This document shows, in pieces, positions 1 through 8,345 of a stretch of DNA of 64,000 nt. Origin of the DNA: Pseudomonas putida (GTDB lineage Bacteria; Pseudomonadota; Gammaproteobacteria; Pseudomonadales; Pseudomonadaceae). A program made the position numbers and the translations under genes. The notes under the pieces are model-generated. The model was given only the letters and a program-made list of their open reading frames with translations. It searched no databases and had not been told where the DNA came from. The stretch's first letter is position 1. The number at the start of each line of letters is the position of its first letter. The stretch is taken from NCBI RefSeq assembly GCF_005080685.1, contig NZ_CP039371.1:5456001-5520000 (forward strand), written 5' to 3'.

Positions 1-792
1 CACCTTCTGCCACGGGTACAGCGACAGCAGTACCGCCAGTGCGCCGATGTAGAAGATCAGGATGCGGTACACCACCTGGTTGGTGGCCTTGGGAATGCTC
101 GCCCGCGGGTTGGCGGCCTCGGCCGCGGTGATGCCGACCAACTCCAGGCCGCCGAACGAGAACATGATCACCGCCAGGGCCATGACCAGGCCACCGACGC
201 CGTTGGGGAAGAATCCACCGTGCTGCCAGAGGTTGGCCACGCTGGCATCCGGGCCACCGTGGCCACTGCCCAGCAGCCAGGCGCCGAAGCCGATCATGCT
301 GACGATCGCCACCACCTTGATCAAGGCGAACCAGAACTCCATCTCGCCATAGACCTTCACCTGGGTGAGGTTGATCAGGTTGATGATCACGAAGAAGATC
401 GCCGCCGTGGCCCAGGTCGGGAAGCCGGGCCACCAGTACTGCACGTAGATACCCACGGCGGTGAGCTCGGCCATGCCCACGAGCACGTACACCACCCAGT
501 AGTTCCAGCCCGAGACGAACCCCGCGAACTCGCTCCAGTACTGGTGGGCGAAGTGGCTGAAACTGCCTGCAACCGGCTCTTCGACCACCATCTCGCCCAG
601 TTGGCGCATGATCAGGAAGGCCATCAGGCCGGCGATGGCATACCCCAGCAGAACCGACGGGCCGGCCAGCTGAATGGTCTGGGCGATGCCCAGGAACAAC
701 CCGGTGCCGATGGCACCGCCCAGCGCGATCAGCTGGATATGACGGTTCTTCAGCCCGCGCTGCAACTGCTCGGGCGTGCTCTGGTCTTGCAT
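1..792 (-). CDS. aroP: Aromatic amino acid permease AroP, 3' part cut by window edge
   Basis: Inner-membrane APC-family proton symporter that would import phenylalanine, tyrosine and tryptophan. The 264 visible residues begin MQDQSTPEQLQRGLKNRHIQ and run into the APC signature IALGGAIGTGLFLG (TM1), followed by MRQLGEMVVEEPVAGSFSHF and a series of hydrophobic helices to WQKV at the edge. These stretches match what I know of enterobacterial AroP almost word for word, which favours AroP over ProY or LysP. About 200 C-terminal residues lie outside the window. The ATG at 792 is the natural start because the family motif begins about 25 residues later. It is transcribed leftwards, away from the other genes except the carrier gene behind it. 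Substrate choice is inferred from similarity. Confidence 0.85.
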   Translation of the reverse strand, partial: MQDQSTPEQLQRGLKNRHIQLIALGGAIGTGLFLGIAQTIQLAGPSVLLGYAIAGLMAFLIMRQLGEMVVEEPVAGSFSHFAHQYWSEFAGFVSGWNYWVVYVLVGMAELTAVGIYVQYWWPGFPTWATAAIFFVIINLINLTQVKVYGEMEFWFALIKVVAIVSMIGFGAWLLGSGHGGPDASVANLWQHGGFFPNGVGGLVMALAVIMFSFGGLELVGITAAEAANPRASIPKATNQVVYRILIFYIGALAVLLSLYPWQKV

Positions 793-848
793 GAAGTGTC
801 CTTTGGCTCAGTGAGGCAGTGTTGTTGCTGTTGTATGCAGTCGAGGAT

Positions 849-1796
849 CTAGATCCATCCGCCCCACTGCAAGATGAAAATGCCGATGTTGGTGGTGATC
901 GCCGCCATCAATGTAGTGATCACGATGATCGACGCGGCCAGCTCGTGGTTGCCATTGGCCGCACGGGCCATGACGTAGCTGGCAGCCGCGGTGGGGCTGC
1001 CGATGTACAGGAACAGGATGCCCAGCTCGGCACCACGGAACCCGCAGAGCCAGGCGCCGAGCGTGCCGATCAGCGGCAGCCAGACCATCTTCACCAGGCT
1101 GGCATCGATGGCCAGCTTGCCGCTGTCGCGCAGCGCCGTCAGCGACAAGGTGCCGCCGATGCAGATCAGCGCCAGCGGCAGGGTCATCTGCGCCAGGTAG
1201 TCGCCCGAGGTGAGCAGCCAGTTGGGCAATGGTACCTGGCCGTAGGCCATTGGCGTCGCCACCAGCACGCTGATGATCAGCGGGTTGCTGAAGATGCTCT
1301 TGCAGATGCTCCACGGGTCGGACTTGAGGTCCGGGCTGTACACCGCCAGCACCACTGCCGACAGCGAGTTGTACATGAGGATGACCAGGCCGGCGAGCAC
1401 TGCTCCCAGGGAAATGCCGTAGTCGCCATAGAGGCTGGCGGCCAGGGCCAGGCCGATCACGCCATTGTTGCCGCGAAAGGCTCCCTGGGTGTAGATGCCC
1501 CGGTCGGCCAGCGGGCTACGCCAGATCGCCAGGCCCCAGGCCACTGCGAAGCCGACCAGGGTGGCGGCGACGAAATAAAGGATTACCCCCGGTTTGACTG
1601 CCGCAGCCAGGTCGGCGTGGTAGATACCGAGGAACAGCAGCGCCGGCATGCAGACGTTGAACACCAGCTGCGAGGCGACACGGTTGAAATTGTCGTCGAT
1701 GAGGTGAATGCGTTTGAGCAGAATGCCCATGAACAGCATGGCGAAGACGGGCGCCGTGATATTCAGCGTCTGGATGAGAAGGGCGAGCATGCGCAA
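849..1796 (-). CDS. AEC-family (auxin efflux carrier) transporter
   Basis: A 315-residue integral membrane protein of the AEC/PIN-like permease family, whose bacterial members move small organic acids such as malonate or malate, often outward. The N-terminus has hydrophobic helix one (residues about 6-25) and the family pattern FAMLFMGILLKRIHLIDD. Later come the helix-breaking segment FRGNNGVIGLALAASLYG and the C-terminal half with PLALICIGGTLSL and LFLYIGSPTAAASYVMA, the paired inverted halves usual for the family. Ten helices are likely. The start ATG at 1796 is followed directly by the first helix. It lies 56 bp upstream of aroP on the same strand and could be co-transcribed. The substrate cannot be told from sequence. 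Confidence 0.8.
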   Translation of the reverse strand: MRMLALLIQTLNITAPVFAMLFMGILLKRIHLIDDNFNRVASQLVFNVCMPALLFLGIYHADLAAAVKPGVILYFVAATLVGFAVAWGLAIWRSPLADRGIYTQGAFRGNNGVIGLALAASLYGDYGISLGAVLAGLVILMYNSLSAVVLAVYSPDLKSDPWSICKSIFSNPLIISVLVATPMAYGQVPLPNWLLTSGDYLAQMTLPLALICIGGTLSLTALRDSGKLAIDASLVKMVWLPLIGTLGAWLCGFRGAELGILFLYIGSPTAAASYVMARAANGNHELAASIIVITTLMAAITTNIGIFILQWGGWI

Positions 1797-1899
1797 GCGG
1801 TCCTGAGGAAGGGTTGCCGTTTAAGGGGCAGATGATACGCCAACGCGTCAGGAAATGCGGGGATCTAGGGGGATAAAATAAGCATCTTGCCTGTGCCGA

Positions 1900-1986
1900 C
1901 CTCTTCGCGGGTAAACCCGCTCCTACAGGAGCTGCACAGTTATCAGCAGCAGAGCATCTGTAGGAGCGGGTTCACCCGCGAAGAGG
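1900..1986. repeat. REP-type inverted repeat (REPIN-like), family A
   Basis: Two 29-bp arms (1900-1928 and 1958-1986) are inverted copies with one mismatch, separated by 29 bp. The core reads GCGGGTAAACCCGCTCCTA on one arm. It lies in the 210-bp gap between the convergently unrelated ends of roxR and the AEC gene start. Similar arms occur at 24.1-24.3 kb and 36.7 kb in this window. Confidence 0.85.
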
Positions 1987-2006
1987 CCGGCATGGACCGC
2001 AACGGA

Positions 2007-2570
2007 TCAGCGCCGAACCGGCCGCTTCTGCAGTTTGCGCTGCAAGGTCCGGCGGTGCATGCCCAGCGCCCGGGCGGTGGCCGAGATATTGCCCTCGTGC
2101 TCATTGAGCACGCGCTGAATGTGCTCCCACTGCAAACGGTCGACCGACATCGGGTTCTCGGGGACCAGGGTATCGAGGTCGGTGTGCTCGGACAGCAACG
2201 CCGCCAGCACATCGTCGGCATCGGCCGGCTTGCACAGGTAGTTGCAGGCCCCGCGCTTGACCGCCTCGACCGCCGTGGCGATGCTCGAATAACCCGTCAG
2301 GATCACCACGCGCATCTCTGGATCCAGCTCCAGCAGCTTGGGCAGCAGCACCAGGCCCGAGTCGCCCTCCATCTTCAGGTCCAGCGCCGCATAGTCAGGC
2401 AGGTCCTGCTGGGCCAGCTCCAGCCCTTCCTCGGCGGATCCGGCAGTGCTCACGCGGAAACCGCGGCGGCTCATGGCGCGCGCCATCACCCGGGTGAAGG
2501 TGGCATCGTCGTCCACTAACAGCAGGTGCGGCAGTTCTTCGCCTTCGACCTGGTTTTCGTCACTCATCAT
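2007..2570 (-). CDS. roxR: Redox response regulator RoxR (RegA/PrrA family)
   Basis: DNA-binding partner of RoxS. The receiver domain occupies residues about 14-130: acidic pocket VDDDATF (D20-D22), phosphoacceptor D64 in ALDLKME, the switch threonine in VILTGYS and the conserved lysine in LCKPA. A short linker leads to a Fis-type helix-turn-helix, RVLNEHEGNISATARALGMH, with RRTLQRKL at the end. At 187 residues (186 if the second ATG is used) it matches the family. Its ATG overlaps the roxS stop codon as ATGA, so the two are translationally coupled. In P. putida this pair is known to adjust terminal oxidases and redox-linked genes; that role is from the family, not from this sequence. Confidence 0.92.
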   Translation of the reverse strand: MMSDENQVEGEELPHLLLVDDDATFTRVMARAMSRRGFRVSTAGSAEEGLELAQQDLPDYAALDLKMEGDSGLVLLPKLLELDPEMRVVILTGYSSIATAVEAVKRGACNYLCKPADADDVLAALLSEHTDLDTLVPENPMSVDRLQWEHIQRVLNEHEGNISATARALGMHRRTLQRKLQKRPVRR

Positions 2571-3823
2571 TCATCTCCTCGCTTGCCATAGGGCAGGCGC
2601 AGTTCGGTGAGGGTGCCACCCTGTTCATGACTATAGAGTTTTACCGAACCGCCCGCACGCGTAACGCTGGCCTTGCTCAAGAAAAGGCCCAGGCCGAAGC
2701 CCTTGCCTTTGGTGGTAATAAAGGGTTTGCCGATGGCCTCGGCAATGGCCGGCGGCACGCCCGGGCCATGGTCGCGAATGCTGATCAGGATGTCCTCGGC
2801 GTCCCAGTCCAGGCGCACCTCGAGATCGTCCGGGCAGGCATCGGCGGCGTTGTTCAACAGGTTCAAAAGGGCCTGGGTCAGGTCTGGCGGCGGCGTCAGC
2901 CGTGGTACCTGGCCGTCACGCAGACGCTGGAAGCGGTAGCTGGCCTCGGGGCGCATCAGGTGCCAACGGTTCAGCGCCTCGTCCAGCCAGGCGGTGACGT
3001 CCTGCTCGCCGATGTCCAGGCGGCGGTTGGCCTCGGCGGCGCGCACCAACTGCTGGAGGGTTTCCTTGCACAGCTTGACCTGGTCCTGGAGGATCGCCAG
3101 GTCTTCCTGCAACTGCGGGTCGGCGTGATCCTGGCGCATCTCGTTGAGCAGCACGCTCATGGTCGCCAGTGGGGTGCCCAGCTCGTGCGCCGCCCCCGCG
3201 GCCTGGGTAGCCACCGCCAGCAACTGCTCGTCACGCAGGCTTTCTTCACGGCGCTCGGCACGCAATTGCTCCTGGCGGCGCAACTCCTCGGCCATGCGCG
3301 CGGCGAAGAAGGTGATCACCGCGGCGGCCAGGGCAATGCTCAGCCACATGCCATAGACCTGCATCTTGTCCCGCGCCATCGGCAGCCCTTCGAGCGGGTA
3401 GAACTGCACCAGCAACAAGCTGTAGGCCGTCAGCGCGATGCCCGACAGTATCAGCGAATACAGCCAGGGCAAGGTCACCGCGGCAATCGCCAGCGGCACC
3501 AGATAGTAGGATACGAACGGGTTGGTCGAGCCGCCGGAGTAATACAGCAACGCGCTGTGGATCAGCAGGTCGCAGGCCAACTGCAAGGCATATTCGAGCT
3601 CGGTGACCGGCAACGAAAGGCGCAGGCGCAAGGCCGTGAAGGCGCAGAGGATCGACGACAGCGCCAGTGTGGCGGCCAGCGACAACCATGGCAGCGGCAG
3701 CAGGTCGGTCCAGTAGGCGACGCCCACGGAGCCGGCCTGGGCAGCCAGTACCAGCACGCGGATGACGGTCAGGCGCCAGAGATTCTGGCGAGTAGCGGAC
3801 AGCGGTTGTACGGCAGCGAGCAT
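2567..3823 (-). CDS. roxS: Redox sensor histidine kinase RoxS (RegB/PrrB family)
   Basis: Membrane-bound sensor kinase of 418 residues. Six hydrophobic segments fill roughly the first 190 residues, including the YYSGGSTNPFVSYYLVPLAI stretch that carries the quinone-sensing GG(S/T)xNPF motif of RegB proteins. The H-box AAGAAHELGTPLATM follows a coiled linker, then the N-box ALLNLLNNAADA and the ATP lid ISIRDHGPGVP and GKGFGLGLFLSK. I place the start at ATG 3823 (MLAAVQPLSA), which has AGGAG five to six bases upstream; a longer frame to 3919 lacks family similarity. The RegB redox cysteine of the GGxxNPF class is not evident in what I read, so quinone sensing may dominate. The gene overlaps roxR by four bases. 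Confidence 0.92.
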   Translation of the reverse strand: MLAAVQPLSATRQNLWRLTVIRVLVLAAQAGSVGVAYWTDLLPLPWLSLAATLALSSILCAFTALRLRLSLPVTELEYALQLACDLLIHSALLYYSGGSTNPFVSYYLVPLAIAAVTLPWLYSLILSGIALTAYSLLLVQFYPLEGLPMARDKMQVYGMWLSIALAAAVITFFAARMAEELRRQEQLRAERREESLRDEQLLAVATQAAGAAHELGTPLATMSVLLNEMRQDHADPQLQEDLAILQDQVKLCKETLQQLVRAAEANRRLDIGEQDVTAWLDEALNRWHLMRPEASYRFQRLRDGQVPRLTPPPDLTQALLNLLNNAADACPDDLEVRLDWDAEDILISIRDHGPGVPPAIAEAIGKPFITTKGKGFGLGLFLSKASVTRAGGSVKLYSHEQGGTLTELRLPYGKRGDE

Positions 3824-4025
3824 GAGCTCTCCTGATGAGTGCTCCAGGAAAATCGGCTGGAGTATACCGAAGCCGGGCGCATCGCTGCAGCGATGCGGCA
3901 AAGCGCCACACTTTGTCACAGGTTCATGATGGCACTTTTGAACCCACTACACGGGTGTCGGTCTGATGGGCCATGCGTGGAATGGAAGACCTCGAACCAC
4001 GCCCTTCATTGCCAAGGAGTAACAC

Positions 4026-4742
4026 ATGCCAATCCCACGTCGCGGCGCCGCCCTGATCCTGTCCTGCGGCCTGCTTGCCAGCCTGCCGGCCCTGGCGGCC
4101 GACGAACCGCGCTACAACCAGATATCCCTGCGCGCCGAAGTGAGCAAGGAAGTGGCCCGCGACCTGATGGTCGTGACCCTCTACAGCGAAGCGCAGAACG
4201 CCGACCCAGGCAAGCTCGCCAAGCAGATCACCGAAACCATGAACAAGGCGGTGCAACAGGCCCGCCAGGTCAAGGACGTGAAGCTCAGCCAGGGCAGCCG
4301 CAACAGCTACCCGGTCTATGACAGCAAGGGCCAGAAGATCACCGGCTGGCGCGAACGCGCCGAGCTGCGCCTGGAAAGCGCGGACTTCCCGGCGCTCTCG
4401 CAACTGACCGCCGACCTGCTGCAGGAGTTGAAGATGGGCGCCATGGACTTCTCCATCGCCCCCGCCACGCGCAAGTCCAGCGAAGACGCGCTGCTCAAGG
4501 ACGCGGTCAACGCCTTCAAGGCCCGCGCCCAACTGGCCACTGAAGCACTGGGTGGCAAGGGCTACAAGATCGTCAGCCTGAACCTCAACAGCAGCGGCTA
4601 CCCCCGCCCTTACCTGCGCAGCGCACCGATGGCCATGAAATCCATGGTCGCCGACGAAGCGGCCCCGGCGCCGGACATCGAAGCCGGCACCAGCGAAGTC
4701 AGCATGAACGCCGACGGCTTGATCGAAGTGCAGATGCCCTGA
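4026..4742 (+). CDS. SIMPL-domain (DUF541) periplasmic protein
   Basis: A 238-residue exported protein. A signal peptide is plain: MPIPRRGAALILSCGLLASL with cleavage after ALA about residue 25. The rest is a SIMPL/DUF541 domain: the opening YNQISLRAEVSKEVARDLMV, the central GWRERAELRLES with the LSQLTADLLQELK helix, and a C-terminal KSMVADEAAPAPDIEAGTSE tail. Members such as YggE and BP26 form ring- or channel-like oligomers in the periplasm or outer membrane and are linked to oxidative stress; their exact function is not settled. AAGGAG stands about seven bases before the ATG. It is divergent from roxSR, separated by 202 bp, and is followed by a GC-rich hairpin. Confidence 0.8.
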   Translation: MPIPRRGAALILSCGLLASLPALAADEPRYNQISLRAEVSKEVARDLMVVTLYSEAQNADPGKLAKQITETMNKAVQQARQVKDVKLSQGSRNSYPVYDSKGQKITGWRERAELRLESADFPALSQLTADLLQELKMGAMDFSIAPATRKSSEDALLKDAVNAFKARAQLATEALGGKGYKIVSLNLNSSGYPRPYLRSAPMAMKSMVADEAAPAPDIEAGTSEVSMNADGLIEVQMP

Positions 4743-4750
4743 TCACTGCT

Positions 4751-4782
4751 GCCGCCCCCGACCCTAAGGGGGGCGGCAATTT
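4751..4782 (+). terminator. Hairpin after the SIMPL gene
   Basis: GCCGCCCCC at 4751-4759 pairs with GGGGGCGGC ending at 4777, followed only by AATTT. A strong stem with a poor U-tract, so termination may be partial. It sits 10 bp after the SIMPL stop codon. Confidence 0.55.
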
Positions 4783-4856
4783 CAGACCTTTCCGGCGCAC
4801 AATTCGGCTGCGTCCTACAGAAAACCCCAATTAGAAACATCCCGAAAACTCCTGCA

Positions 4857-4913
4857 TTTTTGCCACGCAAACGTTCAACTTCGGCAAAAATTACATGGAT
4901 GCGACATCCATGT
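4857..4913 (+). promoter_or_regulatory. Nested inverted repeats upstream of dppA
   Basis: Two dyads sit side by side. TTTTTGCC (4857-4864) is mirrored by GGCAAAAA (4883-4890). Directly after it, ACATGGATG (4893-4901) and CATCCATGT (4905-4913) form a perfect 9-bp repeat around CGA. The region lies 130-190 bp before the dppA start, a plausible operator zone. A second hairpin, GGGGCATCCCC near 4965-4975 flanked by TGCA on both sides, follows in the likely leader. The rest of the 300-bp gap 4743-5042 holds only the hairpin after the SIMPL gene. Which regulator binds is unknown. Confidence 0.45.
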
Positions 4914-5042
4914 ACGTCCGTCCTACTTTTTACCTGCCGACTATCCTTCTGAGGATTGCATTGGGGCATCCCCCTGCATAAGGATCCGCAGGTCGGCTCA
5001 CGAGGCCACCTCGCATTCAACAATGACAACAATGAGGCCACC

Positions 5043-6668
5043 ATGCTCAAACATGCAGTCATTCCGTTCCTGCTCGGCGCAGGCCTGATCGCCCAGACCC
5101 CAGCCGCCCTCGCGGCGTCCAACCTGGTGTTCTGCTCCGAAGGCAGCCCGGCAGGCTTCGACCCAGGGCAGTACACCACCGGAACCGACTTCGACGCCTC
5201 GGCCGAAACCGTGTTCAACCGCCTGACCCAGTTCGAGCGCGGCGGCACCAGGGTGATTCCAGGGCTGGCCACCCAGTGGGAGGTGTCCGACGACGGCAAG
5301 GTCTACACCTTCCATCTGCGCGAGGGCGTCAAGTTCCACACCACCGACTATTTCAAGCCCAGCCGCGAATTCAACGCCGACGACGTGCTCTTCACCTTCG
5401 ACCGCATGCGTGACAAGAACCACCCGTTCCGCAAGGCCTACCCCACCGAGTTCCCCTACTTCACCGACATGGGCATGGACCAGAACATCGCCCAGATCGA
5501 GAAGCTCGACGAGCACACCGTGCGCTTCACCCTCAACCAGGTCGACGCCGCGTTCATCCAGAACCTGGCGATGAGTTTCGCCTCGATCCAGTCCGCCGAA
5601 TACGCCGAGCAACTGCTCAAGCAGGGCAAGGCCGCCGACATCAACCAGAAGCCGATCGGCACCGGCCCGTTCGTGTTCAGCAAGTACCAGAAGGACGCGC
5701 AGATCCGCTTCAAGGGCAACAAGGACTACTGGCAGCCTGACGACGTGAAGATCGACAACCTGATTTTCGCCATCACCACCGACGCTTCGGTGCGCATGCA
5801 GAAGCTGAAGAAGAACGAGTGCCAGATCACCCTGTTCCCACGCCCGGCCGACATCGAGCCGCTCAAGGCCGACAAGAACCTGCAGATGCCGGATCAGGCT
5901 GGCTTCAACCTCGGCTACATCGCCTATAACGTGATGGACAAGCTCAAGGGCAGCAGCGTGCCCAACCCGCTGGCCGAGTTGAAAGTACGCCAGGCACTGG
6001 ACATGGCCGTGGACAAGAAGAAGATCATCGAGTCGGTCTACCAGGGCGCGGGGCAGTTGGCGGTCAACGCCATGCCACCCACCCAGTGGTCCTATGACAC
6101 AAGCATCAAGGATGCGCCCTACGATCCGGAAAAAGCCAAGCAACTGCTCAAGGAAGCCGGCATCAAGGAGGGTACCGAGATCACCCTCTGGGCCATGCCC
6201 GTGCAGCGCCCCTACAACCCCAACGCCAAGCTGATGGCCGAGATGCTCCAGTCCGACTGGAGCAAGATCGGCATCAAGGCGAAGATCGTCAGCTATGAGT
6301 GGGGCGAGTACATCAAACGTTCCAAAGGTGGCGAGCAGGGCGCCATGCTGATCGGCTGGAGTGGCGACAACGGTGACCCCGACAACTGGCTGGGCACGCT
6401 CTACGGTTGCGATGCCATCGACGGCAACAACTTCTCCAAGTGGTGCTACAAGCCCTACGACGACCTCATCAAGCAAGCCAAGGCTACCTCCGACCAGGCC
6501 AAGCGTACCGAGCTGTACCAGAAGGCCCAGCACATCCTCAAGGAACAGGTGCCGATCACGCCGATCGCCCACTCCACGGTCTATCAGCCGATGAGTGTCA
6601 AGGTGCAGGGCTTCAAGATCAGTCCCTTCGCTCTGAACTCGTTCTACGGCGTCAGCGTGGCCAAGTAA
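5043..6668 (+). CDS. dppA: Dipeptide ABC transporter substrate-binding protein (DppA-like, copy 1)
   Basis: Periplasmic peptide-binding protein (SBP family 5), 541 residues. Signal peptide MLKHAVIPFLLGAGLIAQTP with cleavage after AALA near residue 24, then LVFCSEGSPAGFDPGQYTTG, the cysteine-bearing opening of DppA proteins. The family signature lies at about residues 70-95 (LATQWEVSDDGKVYTFHLR). IGTGPFVFSKYQKDAQI and the Trp-rich ligand pocket IGWSGDNGDPDNWL are typical of dipeptide binders. The ATG at 5043 is chosen over an upstream frame because the signal peptide starts there. It heads a cluster with a porin, a second SBP and DppBCDF. Peptide specificity, which may differ from copy 2, is not readable. 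Confidence 0.92.
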   Translation: MLKHAVIPFLLGAGLIAQTPAALAASNLVFCSEGSPAGFDPGQYTTGTDFDASAETVFNRLTQFERGGTRVIPGLATQWEVSDDGKVYTFHLREGVKFHTTDYFKPSREFNADDVLFTFDRMRDKNHPFRKAYPTEFPYFTDMGMDQNIAQIEKLDEHTVRFTLNQVDAAFIQNLAMSFASIQSAEYAEQLLKQGKAADINQKPIGTGPFVFSKYQKDAQIRFKGNKDYWQPDDVKIDNLIFAITTDASVRMQKLKKNECQITLFPRPADIEPLKADKNLQMPDQAGFNLGYIAYNVMDKLKGSSVPNPLAELKVRQALDMAVDKKKIIESVYQGAGQLAVNAMPPTQWSYDTSIKDAPYDPEKAKQLLKEAGIKEGTEITLWAMPVQRPYNPNAKLMAEMLQSDWSKIGIKAKIVSYEWGEYIKRSKGGEQGAMLIGWSGDNGDPDNWLGTLYGCDAIDGNNFSKWCYKPYDDLIKQAKATSDQAKRTELYQKAQHILKEQVPITPIAHSTVYQPMSVKVQGFKISPFALNSFYGVSVAK

Positions 6669-6731
6669 CCCGCCGCCCTCCCCAACCCTGAAACCTTGCC
6701 GCTTCGGTGCCTTGCGCACCGGGGTCGGCGA

Positions 6732-6807
6732 GCCGTTGCCGGCAATCCGGCTCCCTACTGCCCGCACGGAGGCGACGGCTGTGGGAGCCGGCTGGCCGGC
6801 GAGAGGC
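6732..6807. repeat. REP-type inverted repeat, family B
   Basis: Imperfect arms around GCCGGCAATCCGGCTCCC (6738-6755) and GGGAGCCGGCTGGCCGGCGA (6783-6802). It stands between dppA and the porin gene, two genes read in the same direction, so a stable RNA hairpin here could cut read-through or protect the dppA message. Related arms occur at 30.0 kb. Confidence 0.75.
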
Positions 6808-6897
6808 CCATGCGGCGATCCCGCACGGCCTCTGCGTCACCTCGCAGCCGGCCATAAGGCTCGGCGAACACTAGAAAGCACGAAAGGGAGCTTCATC

Positions 6898-8271
6898 TTG
6901 AAACCATTCACCTTCACTGCACTGGCCCTCGGTGCACTCTCGGCCATGGCCCAGGCCGAGCCACAAAGCCAGGACTTCTTCCCGCTCAGCCTGAAAACCA
7001 CCCGCGAGCAGGACCAGGCCAAGGGATTCATCGACGGCCAGAGCCTGTCTGGCAGCACGCGCAACTGGTATTCCCGCGAACGCGCCACCCGCGCGCCGCT
7101 GTTCAGGTACTACAAGCACGACGGCAGCCCGCACGATAGCCACAGCCGCGACAACTGGCTGCAGGGCACCATCCTGCGCTACCGCTCGGGGTTCACCCAG
7201 GGCACCGTAGGCTTTGCCGTCGAAGCCGCCGGCTACAACGCCATCGCCCTGGAACGGGGCCGCGCCGCCGTGGCCGGGCCGAACAACCGCACCCTCACCC
7301 ACAGCGACGGCGAGCCCCTGGACCAGTGGAGCAAGATGGGCCTGGGCAACGTCAAGGCCAGGATCGGCAACACCACCCTGACCCTCGGCCGGCAATCCGT
7401 CGACACGCCGATGATCGCTGAAATCGGCAACCGGGCCCTGCCCTCGAGCTTTCAGGGCGCCTTTCTGCACAGCGCCGAATTCGACAATCTGTCCTTCGAC
7501 CTGGGCACCTTCGACCGCGTCTCGCCGCGTTCCGAACAAAGCCTGAGCAAGTTTCGCAGCGAATACGGCGCCACCGGCGTGGAAACCGACCGCGCCAGCA
7601 CTGCCGGCGTCAGCTACCAGCCTCTGCAGAGCCTGACCACCAGCCTCTACGCCACCCGCGCCAACGACTTCTGGAACCAGTACTACTTCGGCGCCAGCCA
7701 CGTGCTGGGCGACAGCGCGGCACTGAGCCTGACCACCGGCCTCAATTACTACAAGACCGTGGACCAGGGCAGCCGCAAGCTGGGCCAGATCGACAACGAC
7801 ACCTACAGCCTGTCGCTCGGCCTGACGCACCAGGCGCACACCTTCACCGCTGCCTGGCAGCAGGTCGACGGCAACGAGTACTTCGACTACCTGCATGAAA
7901 CCAACGGCATTTTCCTGGCCAACTCACTGCTATCGGACTTCAACGGCCCGAACGAGAAATCCGTGCAGCTCTCCTACGTCCTGAACATGGCGCCCTATGG
8001 CGTGCCGGGGCTGAAGTTCAACCTGTACAACGCCCGCGGCTGGGGCATCGACGGCACTCACTATCGCGGCACGGCCTACGACGTCCGTGGCCTGGACGGC
8101 GAGAGCCATTACGAGTGGGGCATCGGCACCAGCTACGCGGTACAGAGCGGCCCGCTGCGCGACACCAGCATCCGCGCCACCTACACCGCGCACCGGGCCA
8201 GCAAGGCCCAGGCCGACGGCAGTCTCGACGAATTGCGCATCGTCACCACCATACCGTTCGACATCCTCTGA
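6898..8271 (+). CDS. opdP: OprD-family outer-membrane porin, OpdP-like (dipeptide uptake)
   Basis: A 457-residue outer-membrane channel of the OprD family. I place the start at TTG 6898, giving a signal peptide KPFTFTALALGALSAMAQA with cleavage before EPQSQDFF; GGGAG lies seven bases upstream, and no ATG fits. The mature part shows the family opening LKTTREQDQAKGFIDGQSLS, the NWYSRE and LRYRSGFTQGTVGF strands, and NTTLTLGRQSVDTPMI of the first constriction-loop region. It closes with IRATYTAHRASKAQADGSLD and ends on TIPFDIL with a C-terminal aromatic/hydrophobic strand. In Pseudomonas, OpdP passes glycine-containing dipeptides; its place among dpp genes supports that role. The upstream REP hairpin may uncouple it from dppA. 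Confidence 0.88.
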   Translation: MKPFTFTALALGALSAMAQAEPQSQDFFPLSLKTTREQDQAKGFIDGQSLSGSTRNWYSRERATRAPLFRYYKHDGSPHDSHSRDNWLQGTILRYRSGFTQGTVGFAVEAAGYNAIALERGRAAVAGPNNRTLTHSDGEPLDQWSKMGLGNVKARIGNTTLTLGRQSVDTPMIAEIGNRALPSSFQGAFLHSAEFDNLSFDLGTFDRVSPRSEQSLSKFRSEYGATGVETDRASTAGVSYQPLQSLTTSLYATRANDFWNQYYFGASHVLGDSAALSLTTGLNYYKTVDQGSRKLGQIDNDTYSLSLGLTHQAHTFTAAWQQVDGNEYFDYLHETNGIFLANSLLSDFNGPNEKSVQLSYVLNMAPYGVPGLKFNLYNARGWGIDGTHYRGTAYDVRGLDGESHYEWGIGTSYAVQSGPLRDTSIRATYTAHRASKAQADGSLDELRIVTTIPFDIL

Positions 8272-8345
8272 TCGCTGGCGCCAGGGCCCGCCACCATCCG
8301 GGGCCCTGGCAGCTACGCTGGAAACAACGCTCACTGGGAGGTTTC

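Noticed and set aside
4960..4976. Sigma-54 promoter before dppA
   Set aside because: Only the GG-N10-GC spacing and part of the -12 element fit; most other consensus bases fail, and a hairpin explains the pattern as well. Kept only as a remark.
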